From Mesostigma viride (taxonomy: Eukaryota > Streptophyta > Mesostigmatophyceae > Mesostigmatales > Mesostigmataceae), in assembly GCA_009746045.1 (NCBI GenBank), contig RPFO01001837.1, positions 15,001 through 79,000 on the forward strand: a DNA stretch of 64,000 nucleotides, read 5' to 3'. How positions within the stretch are numbered: the first letter of the stretch is position 1; the number at the start of each line of letters is the position of its first letter. Made by a program: the position numbers and the translations under genes. This document shows positions 1 to 10,080 of the stretch, in pieces. Under the pieces are notes generated by a model, which was not told where the DNA came from, searched no databases, and saw only the letters and a program-made list of their open reading frames with translations.

Positions 1-400
1 CCGCAGGACTGCGACCAGCCCAGCCTGGCCGGCACCTCCTGACGTGGGCGGGGCCCAGTGATGTTAGACGCCGCAAGGCCCGCACCTTCAAAGAACAGCT
101 AGTAGAGGACATGGGGGGCCTAGGCCTCTCCGTAATTTGGAAGAAGATGATGGACAAGGCCAAGTGGGCCCAGGTCATAGAGGACAACGAGCCCCTCCCA
201 GTGGGGACGCGCCCGCGTGTGCAATCCCGTGGGAGGCACGCCAGATAGCTCCCCTAGGGCAGCGTGCGGCTGCCTAGATAGATGTTGTAGTTAGAATGCT
301 GTTAGATAGATGTAGTACGTAGCCAATGTAGATAGATTAGACCGGTAGGACTGTTTGCACCCATCCATCCATCCATCGGGGTTAATGCTCCGTGACTCCC
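1..400 (+). pseudogene. LINE ORF2 C-terminal fragment with (CCAT)n tail
   Basis: An open frame runs from the window edge to a stop at about 246-248. It encodes a PGRHLLTW motif followed by a basic stretch and GLGLSVIWKKMMDKAKW. This pattern (GRP/GRHLLxW, then L.GLS, then KW) is the usual C-terminal tail of LINE ORF2 proteins. The same pattern recurs at 2910-3206, 60060-60359 and 60790-61180, so this is one member of a dispersed family. The 3' UTR ends at a (CCAT)n tract near 361-376, probably the 3' tail. The 5' part lies outside the window or is truncated. It is assigned by pattern only; the clade is not resolved. Confidence 0.6.
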
Positions 401-440
401 CAACGGGAGCACGCGTCTAATTAATTCATTAATTAATTAA
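401..440. repeat. AT-cored palindromic element (fragment)
   Basis: ACTCCCCAACGGGAGCACG is followed by a (TTAA)n-like run. The same two-part motif recurs near 2464-2545, 37042-37175, 39003-39075, 58100-58240, 60405-60535 and 61318-61362, sometimes with both arms. It appears to be a small MITE-like or fold-back repeat. Confidence 0.5.
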
Positions 441-534
441 TCTATCAGTCTGTGCTATAGCTAGCAGGCGCCAATCAGCATATACCATTACTTTAAATAT
501 CTTCTAGACAACTCTCTCTGTGCACAGTGTATAT

Positions 535-2230
535 ATATTAAAAATATAATTACTTACAGCAGAGTGAAATCACTCAAAACCAAAGCAAACGCCCAGCTAT
601 AAACCTATATACAGAGCCATGTCAAAGCTCTATACTACGATAAGACCAATGGAAACGCCTAACGGGAGGAACCTAATAGCCCTGCTGCACCGCAAAATCA
701 GCCCGCGTACGGCGGAGCATGATGTCAGCCATGGCCCGAGTCAGCGCCACCGACAAGCGCTGACGCCAATATGACGTCCAGGTCCGCGCCGACCATGGGG
801 CCCGCTGGCCCTCCAGGTCCAGCCGGTCCTTCCGGAGCCGGCAACACTCCTTGAAGAAGGCGGAGGTCAGGGGCCCCATGGCCCCAAACTCCTCCAGGAC
901 AAAGGGCATGCACCACACGATGGTGCCCGACGTCGCCGTAGGCCAGGAGCTTGGCCCGCTCCGCCCGGTCCGCCGTGTAACCTGCCGTGAGGGAGGCCCC
1001 AGCCACGTGGCTAAGAGCCAAGGGCCGCGCCACCGAAACGTCAATAAGCAGATGCCGGCCACCCCCCTCAAAGTCCAGCACCGCGATGTCAGGCCGGTGC
1101 ATGGTTGGGGGAATAGAAGGCAGCGCCAATTCCGCATCCTCGGACCGGATGTTCGCGTGGGGGAAAACCGACCGAATCATGGCGAGCACCACCGTCAGGA
1201 GGACAGTGTGCAAATACAAATACCAATTCTGATTCTGTTGGCCCCCCATGCAGGCAAGGTAGTGAGTCCCCGTGGGATCCAGCGGCTGCCCACAGCTACC
1301 ACAAGGCCGCCCGGCCGGAACAAGAGGCTGCGGGGCAAATAGCTGGTGCCGGAGCGCCACCGAGTAGTGGCTGGTCGAGCCAAGGCGAATGGGGGGGCCA
1401 TGGGAAGAGCACGAAAGTACGCCGAGCCCACACTCCGCAAGGAAAGCGAGAACAGCCACGCACGTCCCTGGGCGTTGAGGTCCGCGAAAAGAGCAATCCA
1501 ATCAGCCGTGTGCAGAATACCCGCGTAGGTTTTCTGGTGTTTATCGATGACGCGAGCAGGGAATGCGGCGGGAGATTGAACGGAGGCGACCGAGGGAGTG
1601 CCGCGAGGGAGGTGGCGCTGTACCGCCTGAGCGGCACGGACGGGAGAACAGGCCTGCTGGATCTCAGCATAGGCCTCCTCAGTGGATGGCGGTGACGAAG
1701 GGCAAAGGGCTGCTGGGGTCCAGGAGGTCAGGCGCTGCCGTTGCCAAAAGGGGCAGGAGCCGGCAGAGCTCTTTCCGCCCACGACTGAGCGACGGAGCCC
1801 AAAAATGCTGCTGGGGCCAGCCGGGCGGCACGAGTCAGACCACAGCCACCCATCCGTGCAGGCAGGGAGGCAATGCGAATAGCATGTGGCGGGAGGTCGG
1901 GGCCCGGGACCAGCTGCGCCAAGGCCGACTGGATGCGTTCGTCGTGGCCCTCGGCGGCCAGCCGGACCTGAGCCGGAAGAGCGCCCCGGAGCCAGTGAAC
2001 GACGCGAGGGTGAGCGCAAAACCACAGAAGCAGACCCTTGGTCTGCGAATCATGAAGGCGCGCAATCAAGGGCCTAGTACCTCAGTGCGTGCCTCGAGGG
2101 CGGCCCGCAGAGCATCGATGACAAACGCGGGGTCGCCAACCGGAACGCCGAGGACATCCAACCCATGGAGGCGCTCGTCCCGGCCCAAGAGCTGGGGCGG
2201 AAAGCCGGAGCAATCACCTACATAACGACC
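535..2230 (-). pseudogene. RLE-type LINE, copy A (5'-truncated, decayed)
   Basis: Read on the minus strand this is the 3' third of a non-LTR retrotransposon. It contains, in order: the RT thumb region (GLDVLGVPVG, then ARLHDSQTKGLLLW and ASLPARMGGCGLT, typical of LINE RT C-termini); a zinc motif CGSCGQPLDPTGTHYLAC; and a restriction-like endonuclease block with RPDIAVLDF followed by LIDVSVARP (a PD...D pattern as in R2/R4-type elements). Several frameshifts separate these parts, so it is dead. The 3' UTR ends in an AT-rich ATATATAT tract at 528-545. It is the longest of five copies of this family in the window. Confidence 0.75.
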
Positions 2231-2235
2231 AGATC

Positions 2236-2466
2236 TGTGCCCAGGAACGTGCGTGGCTGTTCTCGCTTTCCTTGCGGCCGGAGTGTGGGCTCAGCGTACC
2301 TTCGTGCTCTTCCCATGGCCCCCCCATTCGCCTTAGCTCCCAGCCACTACTCGGTGGCGCTCCGGCACCAGCTATTTGCCCCGCAGCCTCTTGTTCCGGC
2401 CGTGCGGCCTTGTGGTAGCTGTGGGCAGCCGCTGGATCCCACGGGGACTCACTACCTTGCCTGCAT
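2236..2466 (+). pseudogene. RLE-type LINE fragment, opposite strand
   Basis: This plus-strand piece encodes the segment before and including the zinc motif (HYSVALRHQLFAPQPLVP, then CGSCGQPLDPTGTHYLAC). It is the inverted counterpart of 1245-1500 in copy A and is joined to copy A almost directly, giving a head-to-head arrangement. It ends at the AT-cored repeat near 2465. It duplicates sequence already present in copy A, so it is not a simple twin-priming inversion. Confidence 0.6.
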
Positions 2467-2760
2467 TAATTAATCAATTAATGAAAATCATAGCTCCGTG
2501 GGGAGCATATGTAACACATAGCCCTGAGAAAGGGGCATCTATGGGTTTGTAATACAATCAGGGCGACAACCTGCAGGTGTAGGAATCATGTACAACTTTC
2601 ACCTGCTCTGCCGGGGTGCACAAGGTGCACCTGCACCGCCATGATGGTTCATGCCTCCTAAACAAGCACAAGCACACAGGGCGGCTTGAGGAGAGGGCCT
2701 AGAAGGCCTGCATGACATATGGGGTGGAAGATATATATGGCTAGGCTATAGCTGGTACAT
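2464..2760. repeat. AT-cored palindromic element arm and unassigned flank
   Basis: A TTAATTAATCAATTAATG core is followed by one arm (CTCCGTGGGGAGCATATGTAACACATAGCCCTGAG-like, in pieces) that matches the right arm of the element at 58187-58240 and the copy at 39015-39075. From about 2545 to 2760 I see nothing coding. Confidence 0.45.
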
Positions 2761-2769
2761 GGCATCTCA

Positions 2770-3520
2770 GCAGAGAGTAACTCCCTGCGTCACTAGAATG
2801 CTCCGTCATATCCTCGGCGTCCGCTACCACCGGCGTCCGCTACCAAGAACGCCGCACCCGGGCCGAGCTCTACTGCGAGCTCCCTCTTGTCACCCATATA
2901 CCATCCGAAATGCACCGCCCCCTCCTCTTTGCCGGCCATCTTGCCCGCACAGACCAGGTGAATACCGATGTGGGCCCTGCCGGGGGGCTTAAGACGGGCC
3001 AACCAGGTAGACACCTCCTCCTATGGCAGGGTCCCAGGCTTGTCCCATCGCAACCCACTGGCAAACTTGTGCGCGCCGGGCACCGGCGCGGCGCGACCCG
3101 GACCTATGTGACACAACTGCTTGAAGATGCAGGGCTTCTGGGACTATCCGTACTCCGCGCCCGCATGATTGACAAGGAGAAATGGGCTGCCATCTGCATG
3201 CGATAAGCACCTTCCCGAGGGGTATGCTCCTATTTTCTCCCCACGGGCCCCGCGGCCCGTTGCTAGCCAGGGTAGAAGTCCGCAGGTGGAGGTTATCATG
3301 GTCCTGAGGATAGCCGCTACACTACCGCCTCGTCTGCCATTACAGCTAGTAGAGGACAGCTCGGATGAGGATTACATCCCCATCTAGTGCTTAACGGTTG
3401 GGGGATGATGCAGACGATATTTGTTTCAACTTTTGTGTAATTATTTTTCTAATGAGATTAGCATAGTACTCCGTGCATGGCATGCCTTTGCGCATGACAC
3501 GCAAGTACTTACTTACTTAG
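2770..3520 (+). pseudogene. LINE ORF2 C-terminus with (ACTT)n 3' tail
   Basis: The frame at 2910-3206 encodes MHRPLLFAGHLARTDQ, then GQPGRHLLLWQGP, then VTQLLEDAGLLGLSV and KEKWAAI. This is the 'LxxxGHLxRM..GRPxxxW...L..LGL....W' signature of LINE ORF2 tails. A second short frame ends with EDSSDEDYIPI and a stop at 3387. The 3' UTR ends in ACTTACTTACTT near 3505. A close relative with the same tail and 3' UTR is at 60790-61320, which supports both ends. It is 5'-truncated and frameshifted. Confidence 0.65.
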
Positions 3521-3643
3521 AGAGTAACTCCCTGCATGGGCAAAGCATGACTCGAAATTGCTACGGCTATATTGCAAGGGCTGGCCTGACAGGCCTGTGG
3601 GCCCATCACGTAGGCATACATGGCCACGTCACTAAGCTTTCTA

Positions 3644-4380
3644 GCTTGCCTGCATGGGGGGCCAACAGAATCAGAATTGGTATTTGTATTTGCACACTGT
3701 CGATCCTCCTGACGGTGGTGCTCGCCATGGTTCGGTCGGTTTTCCCCCACGCGAACATCCGGTCCGAGGATGCGGATGGCGCTGCATGCCTTCTATTCCC
3801 CCAACCACCGGACTGACATCGTGGTGCTGGACTTTGAGGGGGGTGGCCGGCATCTGCTTATTGACGTTTCGGTGGCGCGGCCCTTGGCTCTTAGCCACGT
3901 GGCTGGGGCCTCCCTCACGGCAGGTTACACGGCGGACCGGGCGGAGCGGGCCAAGCTAGCTCCTGGCCTATACGGCGACGTCGGGCACCATCCTGTGGTG
4001 CCCTTTGTCCTGGAGGAGTTTGGGGCCATGGGGCCCCTAGTGACCTCCGCAGCTTCCGTCAAGGAGTGTTGCGAGCTCCGGGATCGAGGACCGGCTGGAC
4101 CTGGAGGGCCAGCGGGCCCCATGGTCGGCGCGGACCTGGACGTCATATTAAGTCGGTGGCGCTGATCGACTCGGGCCATGCATGGCTGACATCATGCTCC
4201 GCCGCGTACGCGGGCTGATTTTGCGGTGCAGCAGGGCTATTAGTTAGGTTCCTCCCGTTAGGAGTTTCCATTGGTCTTATCGCAGTATAGAGCTTTGACA
4301 TGGCTCTATATATAGGTTTATATAGCTGGGCGTTTGCTTTGGTTTGAGTGATTTCACTCTGCTGTAAGTAATTATATTTT
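3644..4380 (+). pseudogene. RLE-type LINE, copy B (5'-truncated)
   Basis: This is a plus-strand copy of the same 3' region as copy A. It starts just after the zinc motif, continues through the endonuclease block (DIVVLDFEGGGRHLLIDVSV) and 3' UTR, and ends in an ATATATAT tract at about 4373-4390. Frameshifts break the reading frame. Its 3' end abuts the 3' end of copy C in inverted orientation. Confidence 0.7.
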
Positions 4381-4926
4381 ATATATATATTAAAAATATA
4401 ATTACTTACAACAGAGTGAAATCACTCAAACCAAAGCAAACGCCCAGCTATAAACCTATATACAGAGCCATGTCAAAGCTCTATACTACGATAAGACCAA
4501 TGGAAACGCCTAACGGGAGGAACCTAATAGCCCTGCTGCACCGCAAAATCAGCCCGCGTACGGCGGAGCATGATGTCAGCCATGGCCCGAGTCAGCGCCA
4601 CCGACAAGCGCTGACGCCAATATGACGTCCAGGTCCGCGCCGACCATGGGGCCCGCTGGCCCTCCAGGTCCAGCCGGTCCTCCCGGAGCCGGCAACACTC
4701 CTTGAAGAAGGCGGAGGTCAGGGGCCCCATGGCCCCAAACTCCTCCAGGACAAAGGGCACCACACGATGGTGCCCGACGTCGCCGTAGGCCAGGAGCTTG
4801 GCCCGCTCCGCCCGGTCCGCCGTGTAACCTGCCGTGAGGGAGGCCCCAGCCACGTGGCTAAGAGCCAAGGGCCGCGCCACCGAAACGTCAATAAGCAGAT
4901 GCCGGCCACCCCCCTCAAAGTACAGC
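4381..4926 (-). pseudogene. RLE-type LINE, copy C (5'-truncated)
   Basis: This minus-strand copy has an open frame from about 4928 down to a stop near 4524. It starts inside the endonuclease block (FEGGGRHLLIDVSVARP) and runs to the family C-terminus (ADFAVQQGY). The TA-rich 3' end meets copy B tail to tail. Copy D was inserted at its 5' edge within a CACAATATATAT site. Confidence 0.7.
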
Positions 4927-4937
4927 ACAATATATAT

Positions 4938-5660
4938 TAAAAATATAATTACTTACAGCAGAGTGAAATCACTCAAACCAAAGCAAACGCCCAGCTATAA
5001 ACCTATATACAGAGCCATGTCAAAGCTCTATACTACGATAAGACCAATGGAAACGCCTAACGGGAGGAACCTAATAGCCCTGCTGCACCGCAAAATCAGC
5101 CCGCGTACGGCGGAGCATGATGTCCGCCATGGCCCGAGTCAGCGCCACCGACAAGCGCTGACGCCAATATGACGTCCAGGTCCGCGCCGACCATGGGGCC
5201 CGCTGGCCCTCCAGGTCCAGCCGGTCCTCCCGGAGCCGGCAACACTCCTTGAAGAAGGCGGAGGTCAGGGGCCCCATGGCCCCAAACTCCTCCAGGACAA
5301 AGGGCACCACACGATGGTGCCCGACGTCGCCGTAGGCCAGGAGCTTGGCCCGCTCCGCCCGGTCCGCCGTGTAACCTGCCGTGAGGGAGGCCCCAGCCAC
5401 GTGGCTAAGAGCCAAGGGCCGCGCCACCGAAACGTCAATAAGCAGATGCCGGCCACCCCCCTCAAAGTCCAGCACCACGATGTCAGGCCGGTGGTTGGGG
5501 GAATAGAAGGCAGCGCCATCCGCATCCTCGGACCGGATGTTCGCGTGGGGGAAAACCGACCGAATCATGGCGAGCACCACCGTCAGGAGGACAGTGTGCA
5601 AATACAAATACCAATTCTGATTCTGTTGGCCCCCCATGCAGGCAAGGTAGTGAGTCCCCG
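4938..5660 (-). pseudogene. RLE-type LINE, copy D (5'-truncated, flanked by TSD)
   Basis: This minus-strand copy has an uninterrupted 188-codon frame (5071-5637) covering the histidine segment (WYLYLHTVLLTVVLAMIRS), the endonuclease PD..D block and the C-terminus ADFAVQQGY. CACAATATATAT flanks both sides (about 4926-4937 and 5660-5671), a convincing target-site duplication at a TA-rich target. It looks like the youngest copy here, but without the RT it cannot be autonomous. Confidence 0.75.
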
Positions 5661-5671
5661 CACAATATATA

Positions 5672-6075
5672 TAACGTAGGGAGGGTCAGACCGCCCCATG
5701 GTCTGCTCGCACGTGGTCGACTCGTATTGGCGGCAGTGCCTGTTACTCGCCCTCACTCACACCTGACCGTGGCTGATGATGTGTTACTGATTACACCGCA
5801 CCCGGGCCGACTTTGTCGCGACCCATGCGGTCTAGATCCCTCCTGCATGGGCAGGCTGGTGGGCCGGCAGCGATGTTGCTGCGTGTCATAGTTTTGTGAT
5901 GTGTAGTTAGTTGTACCTTGTGCAGCTGCCATGATCCTTGCATGCCCGTGCATGTCAGATTACTACTCCTATTTTTGTACTACCAGGGTTCCGGCTTCTG
6001 CTTTTTGGGGTTTTCCTTATGTCGCATGCCAATCTCAACTCCGTAAATTATCATTCCCGATGAATATATAACGTA
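5672..6075. other. Unassigned repeat-like DNA
   Basis: No gene is supported. A short stretch near 5802-5830 (GCACCCGGGCCGA) resembles 2853-2870 upstream of the LINE tail at 2.9 kb, so part may be another LINE scrap. Confidence 0.3.
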
Positions 6076-6183
6076 TTCATCATCCTGAACGCGGACTCGA
6101 AAACGCGGACAAGATGACGGCAGGCTCGAGCTACCATGGTCCGGATTCTCCCGATTTCTTGCCTGCGCTGGTTGTCTCCTTGA
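6076..6183. repeat. About 105-bp repeat shared with 36789-36898
   Basis: Both loci carry CATCATCCTGAACG, ACTCGAAAACGCGGA and GGCAGGCTCGAGCTACCATG in the same order with few mismatches. One copy lies outside Copia-1 and the other inside the large CACTA-like element, so it is a dispersed repeat of unknown class. Confidence 0.6.
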
Positions 6184-6238
6184 TGCACATGCTAACGGCC
6201 GGCACTAGCTTGTAAAAGAGTTCCAAGCCTATCCGTGC

Positions 6239-6930
6239 GTGGCCCCTGACCAGACCATGCATGGGCGCAGCCTGAAGTCCACTGCCGACATCAAGGCCCA
6301 GCTCCTCGACCTCGACCAGTGCCTCCACGCCACCGCCACCGCCCTTGAGTGCTTGCATGACACCGCAGGCCTCACCGCCCAGGCGGTTGAAGGACATCGC
6401 CGGATCGCTGCCCAGCCGGCATCTGCTGGTCCGGCCAGCGATGCTCGATCCCTCCACCTGGGCGGACTTGCTTCAGCACCACACCACCTCCACCACCTCC
6501 ACCATCGCGGCACACGGCTCAAGCAACAAGCACTCGACCTTCGTGAGGAGGCCGACATCACCCAGCGCAGCCACAAGGTCATCGTCAAGCACTTCGACCA
6601 GCCGGCAGACGAGACCTCGTCGACGTACTCTTTTCACGGCATTTAAGCGCGACATTCTTGCCCCCATGCAGCTCACTGGTGAGCTGCCGATGTCGGCTGT
6701 CCGCCTCCCCCACGCGCGGCCGCCGGGGTAAGGCTAGCCCGGCACCCGTGCTCCTCATGTACTTAAAGGTGCACCTTTAAAGTACATGGCGGACAAGCTG
6801 TCGTTCCTTAATAAATGCCGCAAGAAGCTCTCCGCTGACTCTGCTTACACGCTGGACGACGACTTGACCCTGGCCCAGTGCTCAACAACGACGACGCGAG
6901 CTATGGCCGACCTACAGCTAGCTCCGGCAG
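6239..6930 (+). pseudogene. LINE ORF1-like fragment, disrupted by Copia-1
   Basis: The open frame 6239-6646 has a helical, heptad-like segment (ADIKAQLLDLDQCLHATATA). After a break, 6788-6930 encodes ADKLSFLNKCRKKLSADSAY then TLDDDLTLAQ. The latter matches the 57.8-kb fragment (EDKQRFLSRRKRLHGLTW, LDNDLTPAQ) and resembles the C-terminal domain of L1-type ORF1 proteins. Copia-1 inserted at 6930/6931, and the frame appears to continue at 55483. A related coiled segment lies on the minus strand at 55912-56271. The ORF1p assignment is by pattern. Confidence 0.5.
6926..6930. repeat. Target-site duplication of Copia-1 (left), GGCAG
   Basis: GGCAG precedes the AGTTAACG terminus of the 5' LTR. The same five bases follow the 3' LTR at 55483-55487. 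Confidence 0.9.
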
Positions 6931-7433
6931 AGTTAACGCCAAGCGCATTGGCGTGATCCTGATTCGGCATTTCTCTGCGATTCCAGCGGCACCGGAACGA
7001 GTTCATTCCGACAAGTATCAAGAAAGTTATGGCGTTCCGACTTCCCGGTAGCGCGCGAGCGCGAGCCGGCTGTTCTTCTAAGTCGGACGTGAATATTTGC
7101 CGACGACATATGGGGTCGACAGTAATTCCTGGGCTGACAGGAATTAGGTGCTGAGCCTACGACGGTATTGGGTTAATATACGTCGTACGCAGGAAATAGG
7201 AACCTTAACCTGTGGTCTGGTGGTACCGCAGGCCTAGTCCTGGACTTCTAGGTGCAGATGCAATAATCACTGTGGTGACTGTACTCTGTGGTCACTGTGC
7301 CTGTATGGCAGACCTACTGTATAGGAACTGGGCGCTGTACAGGTAGTGAATACTGTACCGGGGGTGTTATTACTGAGCAGGCCTCCTAGGCTGCTCAGGA
7401 CTAGCAAGCACAGTGCACAAGTATATAAACAGC
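6931..7433 (+). repeat. Copia-1 5' LTR, upstream part
   Basis: This matches 54781-55277. It stops immediately after the TATATAAA box (7422-7429), where the non-autonomous element begins. About 80 bp of LTR found in the other copies (starting AATAGGCCAGTGCC) is missing at the junction. Confidence 0.9.
7422..7429 (+). promoter_or_regulatory. TATA box of the Copia LTR
   Basis: TATATAAA is conserved in all four LTR copies (also 44476-44483, 51788-51795, 55270-55277) and lies about 210 bp before the LTR end. This position suits the U3/R promoter. In this copy the downstream LTR is displaced by the insertion. Confidence 0.6.
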
Positions 7434-7864
7434 ATGCGGGAAAGAAAGGGCCGCCACAACCTTGTGGCTGTACATGCAGAAAGGCTTGTTAGACGAATGG
7501 GGACGGCTTGTTGTTTACTGGGGAATCCTACTGGCAACTAGCTTTGCCTTTTGTAAGTCAGGCGCCGTTTGTTTGAACGGCCGGCCATGTGTTGAATGCT
7601 GACGGAAGTTGCGTCAAAAAGCTGTAATAAAATCTGATGTAACCAGCACTCACCAATTGATTGGTGTGCTGCTTGGTTGGGTAGTGTGTTCAGGGTTGCA
7701 TTCGAAGAGTACACATGGCCTGACAGCTCAGACGTGTGACAGATGAGCTGGCTGGCTGAATTATTAAATTGTCAGCGTTAGGATATTTCTGGTTTTGCCG
7801 TTTTCTATTTTGACGGTAGGCTTGATAAGCATGGTCGGCGGGTTGTGACCCGTAATTGTTTCTT
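7426..7864 (+). repeat. Repeat A1 of the non-autonomous element
   Basis: This is 439 bp, starting near TAAACAGCATGCGGG and ending ACCCGTAATTGTTTCTT. It is nearly identical to 14749-15187, which implies recent insertion. The first few bases overlap the host LTR TATA region by microhomology. Confidence 0.85.
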
Positions 7865-8113
7865 TGAATGTGCTCACTGAAGCAGTATGAGCGGCCTCGC
7901 TGCTATGGCGGCGGGGCTAAAGAAAATTAGGCAAAGACCCCGTCCTTGCCTGCTATGAAGTCGCGGGCTTTGCGACTTCACGGCAGGTAGGGGCGGTTTG
8001 AACGGAACGGAAATTTCGCGTTACCAATGTGCCAAGTGGTTCTGGTTGGCACCTTGCTGGGCAGCGTCTCGGTGGTCATAGAAAGTGGGCTGGGCGCCCC
8101 GCCCCGGCTGCTG
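7865..8113. other. Internal region of the non-autonomous element, left part
   Basis: No coding capacity is evident. It contains a hairpin at about 7950-7990, with arms TGAAGTCGC and GCGACTTCA flanked by TGCCTG and CAGGTA. Confidence 0.5.
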
Positions 8114-8129
8114 CACTAGGAACTCGCTA

Positions 8130-8440
8130 CTGAGAAAACTGAGATTTCCTGAGATTTCCTGAGATTTCCTGAGAAAAAAACTGAGATTTCCTGAGATTTC
8201 CTGAGATTTCCTGAGATTTCCTGAGATTTTCCTGAGATTTCCTGAGATTTCCTGAGAAAGTGACCTGAGATTTCCTGAGATTGGCCTGAGAAAATTGGCT
8301 TTTTCTCAGGAAATCTCAGGAAATCTCAGGGCTAAGTGGAAACTGAGATTTTACGTGGACACTGAGATTTTTTTTTCTCAGGCTGAAAATCTCAGGGCAT
8401 TTTCTCAGGCGCTGAAAATCTCAGGGCATTTTCTCAGGCA
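8130..8440. repeat. Left subterminal repeats of CACTA-2
   Basis: About 20 copies of a CTGAGATTTC-type decamer lie first in direct and then in inverted orientation (TCTCAGGAAATC). The right end (13540-13880) mirrors this. Confidence 0.8.
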
Positions 8441-8930
8441 TGCCATTGCCAGAATTAAATGTGTATTCTAACAAGCATAACACCATCATGCAATAAATCC
8501 AACAATTCATTAATGAATTAAATACGTTATTAGCACATCTTGTGGTATTAGGCGTGGCATTCATGGCATCACGCTGTTTGATAGTAATGAACTTATGTTT
8601 CATTGTGGCATTCTGTGACTCATCATTTCAATACCATCAAAATATAAAACATCGACTCAAAACTGCTCTCATCCTATTTCTGGATTGCTAGCTGATGGCT
8701 CATGGCCATATAACAGCTGGCATGCCAGAGCCCAGCAACGGTGGTTTCACTCAATATTGATGTGTACGTCTTCTCGTCGAGCTTGTATGCTCCACGATCT
8801 GCATCAAGTCATCCCCCAAAGAAAGAAAGCATACAGAAAGCAAGGAGTTAAATTTACAAACATGATAATAATGCCATATGCAACATGATATTCCAAGAAT
8901 GATATAGAAGGCGGGCATGCTGCCATGCAT
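8441..8930. other. Unassigned interior of CACTA-2
   Basis: AT-richer sequence with only short frames (60-67 codons). No motif is recognised. Confidence 0.3.
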
Positions 8931-10080
8931 TGCGTGACTGCGTGCAGGCGTGCAGCTAGGTGTGCGTGCGTGGCGAGTGCGTGCAGTTGTGCATGAGTGC
9001 GTTTGTGCAGGCGTGCCTTGGCGGGTGGGTTGATGGCTGTGTGCAGGCGTGCGTGCGTGAGTGGGTGCGTGAGAGTGTGCAGCTATGTGTGCGTGTGCGT
9101 GCACTTGTGCATGTGCGCGTTTGTGCAGGCGTGCCTTGGTGGGTGGGTTGATGGCTGCGTGCATGCGTGCGTGCGAGGGTAGGTGCGTGGGAGTGTGCAG
9201 CTAGGTGTGCGTGCGTGCAGTCGGTGGGCGTGGTGAAGTCTCCGGGGTGTCGCTGTGGACATGGGTGGGGCACTGGACTCGTGGGTGATACCGTTGTGGG
9301 AGGTGAATTGGGTGGGTACTCGTGGTCCTGGGTATTGTAGAGTGTGTGTGTGTGTGTGTGTGTTGGACTATTGGGGGGACCCCCCCCTTTGGCGGGGGTC
9401 ATGGGGGACATTGTTATGGGTTGATTATGTAGTAGTTGTGAGTCGCAGTTGTAGGTAGCTCGTGCGTAGGTCACAGGTTCGTGTGAGGGTTGGGGATGCT
9501 TGGGTTGCGTGGGTGGCTTGGGTATGGTACGTAGGCGGGCTTGCCGGTGGTCGGTGCAGCAGTGTCAGTTATGGTTGAGTGGACAGCTGATTGGTTGCCC
9601 CGGAGGCCGGGGTGGATGGTTATGCTTCACGTGGATGGTGGGGTGGAGTCATCGTATGTTGGGGCAGCGGGGGGCGGGGTGGGCGGGGTGCAGTGGTGTA
9701 GGGGAACCTCGTTGTGGGGCGGTAGGTTTGTTTAGTAGGTGGTTTGTTATGTTGGTGTGGAAGGTGGTGTATGTAATACGGAAGGGTGGTAGTCAGATAG
9801 GTTGGTTTGGGGGGACTCAAGGTGGATGGTCGGGTGGGTCATCGGATGGTTTGGGGGAGGAGGGCGGTGTTACGGTGTTGTGGGGGACCTCAGCGTGGGG
9901 GCGAGAGTAGTCCGTAGTCAGGTGGGGATGGATAACGGCATGTGGATGTCTGTGACGTATATTTGTGGGTGGGGCGGGTATGGAACAGGCAGGGGAGTGG
10001 GGCGAGTGGGAGTTAGCGGGGTGGAGGGTGCTGGCATTGTGGCGGGATGGTTGGAGGCACACGGACACGCGTAATGGCAA
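8931..10080. repeat. G/T-rich low-complexity region with a 118-bp tandem repeat
   Basis: The plus strand is strongly enriched in G and T and poor in C and A. GCGTTTGTGCAGGCGTGCC recurs 118 bp apart (8999 and 9117), followed by similar GTGCGTGCGTG runs and a (GT)n at about 9342-9362. The long frames across it on both strands are a consequence of composition. Confidence 0.7.

Noticed and set aside
8751-9474. His/Thr-rich frames on the minus strand, up to 172 codons
   Set aside because: They follow the GT-rich low-complexity tract and have no domain or codon signal.
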